Part shown: one piece after another, positions 61,207 to 64,000 of the stretch
Layout of the letters: each line of letters opens with the position of its first letter
How positions within the stretch are numbered: position 1 is the stretch's first letter
Assembly: GCF_000956595.1 (NCBI RefSeq)
Contig: NZ_JYOO01000021.1
Coordinates: 32,974-96,973, forward strand
Origin: Priestia aryabhattai B8W22
Lineage (GTDB): Bacteria > Bacillota > Bacilli > Bacillales > Bacillaceae_H
DNA length: 64,000 nt
Reading direction: 5' to 3'
The notes under the pieces: model-generated
What the model was told of the DNA's origin: nothing
What the model saw: the letters and a program-made list of their open reading frames with translations, nothing else
Database searches by the model: none
Program-made: the position numbers and the translations under genes

Positions 61207-63525
61207 TTATTGTGCTTGGTATTCATAAGTTTCTTTATTCGATACAAACGGGCTGATTTCACCAAGTGAGAACAAGTGCAGCTCATGCATCGCTCTTGTA
61301 CATGCCGTATAAAATAAATTTCGCTCATATTCATCCTGGTAACATTCACTCGACGCATTGTAAATGATGACTGCATCAAACTCAATTCCTTTTGCTAAGT
61401 AAGCTGGCAGGACAAGCATGCCTTTTTCAAATGAACTTGTTTCTTTTGTCAGCAGTCTTGCAGACATCACTCCAGGCAGTGCTTGGAATGCTTGACGGCT
61501 TTCTTCAGCTGTTTTGGCAATAACAGCAATTGTTTTATAGTTTTGCTGCTTCAATTCATTAATTTTGTGTATAATTGCCTCATGCAACTTTTGCACGTCG
61601 CCTGTAGCCGTCACGGTCGGTTTCGCTCCGTCTCGATTAAACGGCTCGATTAAATGGCCGTTTGGGATCATATCCCTTGAAAACTCGACAATTTGACGTG
61701 TTGAGCGGTAGCTTCTCGTAAGAGTCAGCGTTTCTGCTTCTTTCTCTTCATACAGCTCGCTTGAAAGAATGGTCGGTGCGTTCAAGGCGTGCGCATAGAT
61801 CGCTTGATTCAAGTCTCCAAGCAGCGTCATTCTGGCATGCGGAAACAGCTCTTTTAAAAACGCTAGCTGAAACGGTGAATAATCTTGTGCTTCATCAATA
61901 AACAAATAGCGAATGACAGGATTAGCTTTGCGCCCTTCAATTTGATCTTTTATATACAAGTAAGGCGTTACATCTTCATAAGACAGCTTCATGTTCATGA
62001 CTCTTTCCACCGTGTTTTTAGCTGTTTCGTCCCACCCTTCTACGTGTGAAAAAAGGTGATGTCTTTCAAACAGCTGCATATAGATACGGCGAATATCGAT
62101 AAATTTAAGCTGCTTAATGGCCTGCTTAATAAATTTCATTTTCTTAGCTACAACGGCTTTGGCTAGATACGCTTGTTCCCGGTCAAAGTCATCGAATGAA
62201 CTTTCCGTATAGCCTTCCTTTTTCTGCAGATGCTGATAGGCCTCCACATAATCTTCTTTTTCTAAAAGCTGAATTTCTTCTTGAACCCAATCTTTTTTAC
62301 GCTCAAGTTTTTCAAGCTGGTTGATGAGCTTAAGCGCCCACTCCGCTACGAGCTGCATTCTGTTAGGAATGGAAATCCCCGTATCAAGTGAGTAGAAATA
62401 AGACAGCAAACGCCGAGCAGATAACACGATTTCGCCGCGAAACTTAATGTTTTTAAAAATGATGTCTTTAGTAGACAGCTCTTCGATATACGCATCTACC
62501 TGCTTTTTAAATTCACGGCTTGCTTTGTAGCGGATTTCCTGCATTTTTTGTTTTTTTGTCGCGATATCTTTCTCCGTTAGTAAATATTCGATTTGAACAA
62601 ACAAATCCTCCACTTCAAACTCGTTTCCTAACCGTCCATCGGCGTATTGCTGAAACGTTGTTTGTTTCATATTGTCTTCTCCAAGCTCCGGAAGAACGGT
62701 TGAGACGTAGCTGTTAAAAAGCGGATTTGGTGAAAACAGCATCATGTTTTCTGCAGTCAGCTGCTTTCGGTGATGATAGAGAAGATAAGCCACGCGCTGA
62801 AGAGCCGCAGACGTTTTACCGCTCCCTGCTACTCCTTGAACAATCAGCACTTTATTTTTTTCATTTCGAATAATTTGGTTTTGTTCTTTTTGAATGGTTG
62901 CTACAATACTTTTCATTTGACTGCTTGCATTGTGTCCGAGCACTTCTTGAAGCAGTTCGTCTCGAATGGTAATTCCTGTATCAAACATGCTTTTAATTAC
63001 GCTATTTTCGATAATAAACTGACGCTTTAGCTTCATCTCGCCTTTAATCGCTTCACCTGGCGTTTCGTACTGCGCTTTTCCCGGTGAATAATCATAATAA
63101 AGACTCGAAATAGGCGCACGCCAATCATAAATTAAAAACTCTTCATCTTTTTGATCCATTAAAGAGCCCACGCCCACATAAATAGCTTCCGCTTCTTTTT
63201 CACCATTTTCTATAAAATCAAAACGTCCAAAATAAGGGGATTGCGTTAGCTTTTTTAATGTTTTTAATTGATCATACGCTTGTCTATGGGTAATTTCGCG
63301 TTCAGCTAAAAGTTCTGCCTGCTGCTTAATGCTCGTAAATGTCTCAATCACGTCATCCGGCTCATCCATATTAACCGTGACGTCGTCCCAAAACGTGCTT
63401 CGCAAATCAACAATTTCGCCTTTTACGCTTCCTACGCTTTTGCCTATTTTTTCAGCTTTTTGGCTGATTTCTTCGACTACCCAATCAACTCGCTGCTGTT
63501 CTTCTGTTAAATTTTTGTCTTTCAC
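61207..63525 (-). CDS. helD: HelD, RNA polymerase recycling ATPase (UvrD-like)
   Basis: 772 residues, the size of B. subtilis HelD (774). Walker A GVAGSGKTSAAL (~residues 231-242), Walker B LFIDEAQDYSP, SYRSTRQIVEF and C-terminal motif YTACTRAMHELH are in order. The long N-terminal helical arm (residues 1-100) reaches into the polymerase secondary channel in known structures. HelD removes stalled RNA polymerase from DNA. GTG start behind AAGGGGTG. A strong hairpin lies in its leader. Confidence 0.94.
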   Translation of the reverse strand: MKDKNLTEEQQRVDWVVEEISQKAEKIGKSVGSVKGEIVDLRSTFWDDVTVNMDEPDDVIETFTSIKQQAELLAEREITHRQAYDQLKTLKKLTQSPYFGRFDFIENGEKEAEAIYVGVGSLMDQKDEEFLIYDWRAPISSLYYDYSPGKAQYETPGEAIKGEMKLKRQFIIENSVIKSMFDTGITIRDELLQEVLGHNASSQMKSIVATIQKEQNQIIRNEKNKVLIVQGVAGSGKTSAALQRVAYLLYHHRKQLTAENMMLFSPNPLFNSYVSTVLPELGEDNMKQTTFQQYADGRLGNEFEVEDLFVQIEYLLTEKDIATKKQKMQEIRYKASREFKKQVDAYIEELSTKDIIFKNIKFRGEIVLSARRLLSYFYSLDTGISIPNRMQLVAEWALKLINQLEKLERKKDWVQEEIQLLEKEDYVEAYQHLQKKEGYTESSFDDFDREQAYLAKAVVAKKMKFIKQAIKQLKFIDIRRIYMQLFERHHLFSHVEGWDETAKNTVERVMNMKLSYEDVTPYLYIKDQIEGRKANPVIRYLFIDEAQDYSPFQLAFLKELFPHARMTLLGDLNQAIYAHALNAPTILSSELYEEKEAETLTLTRSYRSTRQIVEFSRDMIPNGHLIEPFNRDGAKPTVTATGDVQKLHEAIIHKINELKQQNYKTIAVIAKTAEESRQAFQALPGVMSARLLTKETSSFEKGMLVLPAYLAKGIEFDAVIIYNASSECYQDEYERNLFYTACTRAMHELHLFSLGEISPFVSNKETYEYQAQ

Positions 63526-63547
63526 TTATCCACACCCCTTACACACG

Positions 63548-63577
63548 TTACCCGATAACAAAACTTGTTACCGGGTA
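63548..63577 (-). promoter_or_regulatory. Inverted repeat in the helD leader
   Basis: TTACCCG-TAACAA paired with TTGTTA-CGGGTAA, one mismatch and a three-base loop, 22 bases before the helD start. There is no T run after it on the minus strand, so it is more likely an operator or a translational hairpin than a terminator. Confidence 0.6.
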
Positions 63578-63706
63578 AAAGCGATCGTTGTTTATTTTTT
63601 TCAGAGTCTACATACTTCCCTACTGAATTCGTAAATCCCTGCTATGTAACCATATTATGTCTTAATTTCCATCGTTAGTATACTGAAAAATAATGAACTC
63701 CACAAC

Positions 63707-63736
63707 AAAAAGGGCTGAGAAAGTCTCAAGCCCCTT
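63707..63736 (-). terminator. Terminator after the 41-aa peptide gene
   Basis: AAGGGGCT-GAGA paired with TCTC-AGCCCTT around a short loop, T5 on the minus strand. Confidence 0.7.
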
Positions 63737-63769
63737 ATCTTTATAGGCCGTTCCTCTACTTATTAGCTA

Positions 63770-63895
63770 TTACTGTTTCCAAAAAGTTAGCAGATGAATG
63801 ATGGCTGACACCACTTCTACCCCTTGAAACGCCAGTAAACCTGCTGCTGCCGCTGTAAACAATCCGACTACCGCTTCTTTAAAAATGAATGGCAT
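63770..63895 (-). CDS. Small membrane peptide (41 aa)
   Basis: Below ORF length limits. ATG 63895, with AAAGGAG nine bases upstream. Reads MPFIFKEAVVGLFTAAAAG, a hydrophobic helix and the end AIIHLLTFWKQ. One membrane helix. Not recognised. A terminator follows at 63707-63736. Confidence 0.65.
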   Translation of the reverse strand: MPFIFKEAVVGLFTAAAAGLLAFQGVEVVSAIIHLLTFWKQ

Positions 63896-64000
63896 TGATA
63901 CCAGCTCCTTTGCTTATTTAAAATAAGTAGATTTGTTATCATTCTACTACTTTTTTCAGAATTTTCAATACCTTTTTATCAACAAAATAAAATAAAAACG

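Noticed and set aside
1..64000. CRISPR array, prophage, insertion sequence, rRNA or tRNA genes
   Set aside because: Looked for regular direct repeats, transposase or phage proteins and tRNA-like cloverleaves; none seen.

Overview
This is a low-GC Firmicute chromosome segment, almost certainly from the Priestia (Bacillus) megaterium group. That assignment is inference. It rests on strong AGGAGG ribosome sites, GTG/TTG starts, many close homologues of Bacillus subtilis proteins (PgdS, YetJ, YisP, GabP, RocA, YwqG, ComJ, HelD, SigH, SpoIIP, a YjcZ-type spore peptide) and dense intrinsic terminators. I saw no rRNA, tRNA, CRISPR array, prophage or insertion sequence.

Layout. 1-4.3 kb: the 3' end of moaB, a YuiH-type molybdopterin oxidoreductase behind a textbook SAM-I (S-box) riboswitch, a MurJ/YtgP-type flippase and a secreted YjgB protein. 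4.3-9.7 kb: an organic-acid locus with a cyclase/hydrolase, a PrpF isomerase, a divergent LysR regulator and a CitMHS carrier with a CcpA cre-like site. 10-20 kb: housekeeping and regulation, including YetJ, an ECF sigma factor followed by a ClpP, PgdS, a MarR/MFS efflux pair, a SigH paralogue and a cold-shock protein. 20.9-27.5 kb: a spore peptide, two amino-acid permeases and proline catabolism (P5C dehydrogenase, proline dehydrogenase). 27.6-33.1 kb: small cytosolic and membrane proteins, a SpoIIP paralogue and a PAS-GGDEF-EAL protein. 33.8-36.3 kb: a pgaC-pgaD-pgaB operon for poly-N-acetylglucosamine. 36.6-45 kb: ferritin, a protein made of four AbrB-like repeats, a methyltransferase with an internal stop, a frameshifted YbcI/DUF2294 gene, psiE, oxidoreductases and a GNAT-DinB fusion. 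45-50 kb: two MerR systems whose target promoters have 19-bp spacers. 50-64 kb: GH32 sucrase, YtxH, patatin, YisP, a FUSC exporter, a CsoR/CstR repressor with its operator, a nucA remnant beside an intact comJ, a CPBP protease and HelD.

Three copies of a ~300-340 bp structured repeat (21.2, 33.5 and 50.0 kb) sit in the same orientation just after the stop codon of a minus-strand gene. Base changes between copies keep the stems paired. The best preserved copy has terminal inverted repeats.

At least four reading frames are broken by a single-base length change in a short homopolymer and a fifth by an in-frame TAG. This is either gene decay or residual sequencing error, and should be settled before any of them is called a pseudogene.
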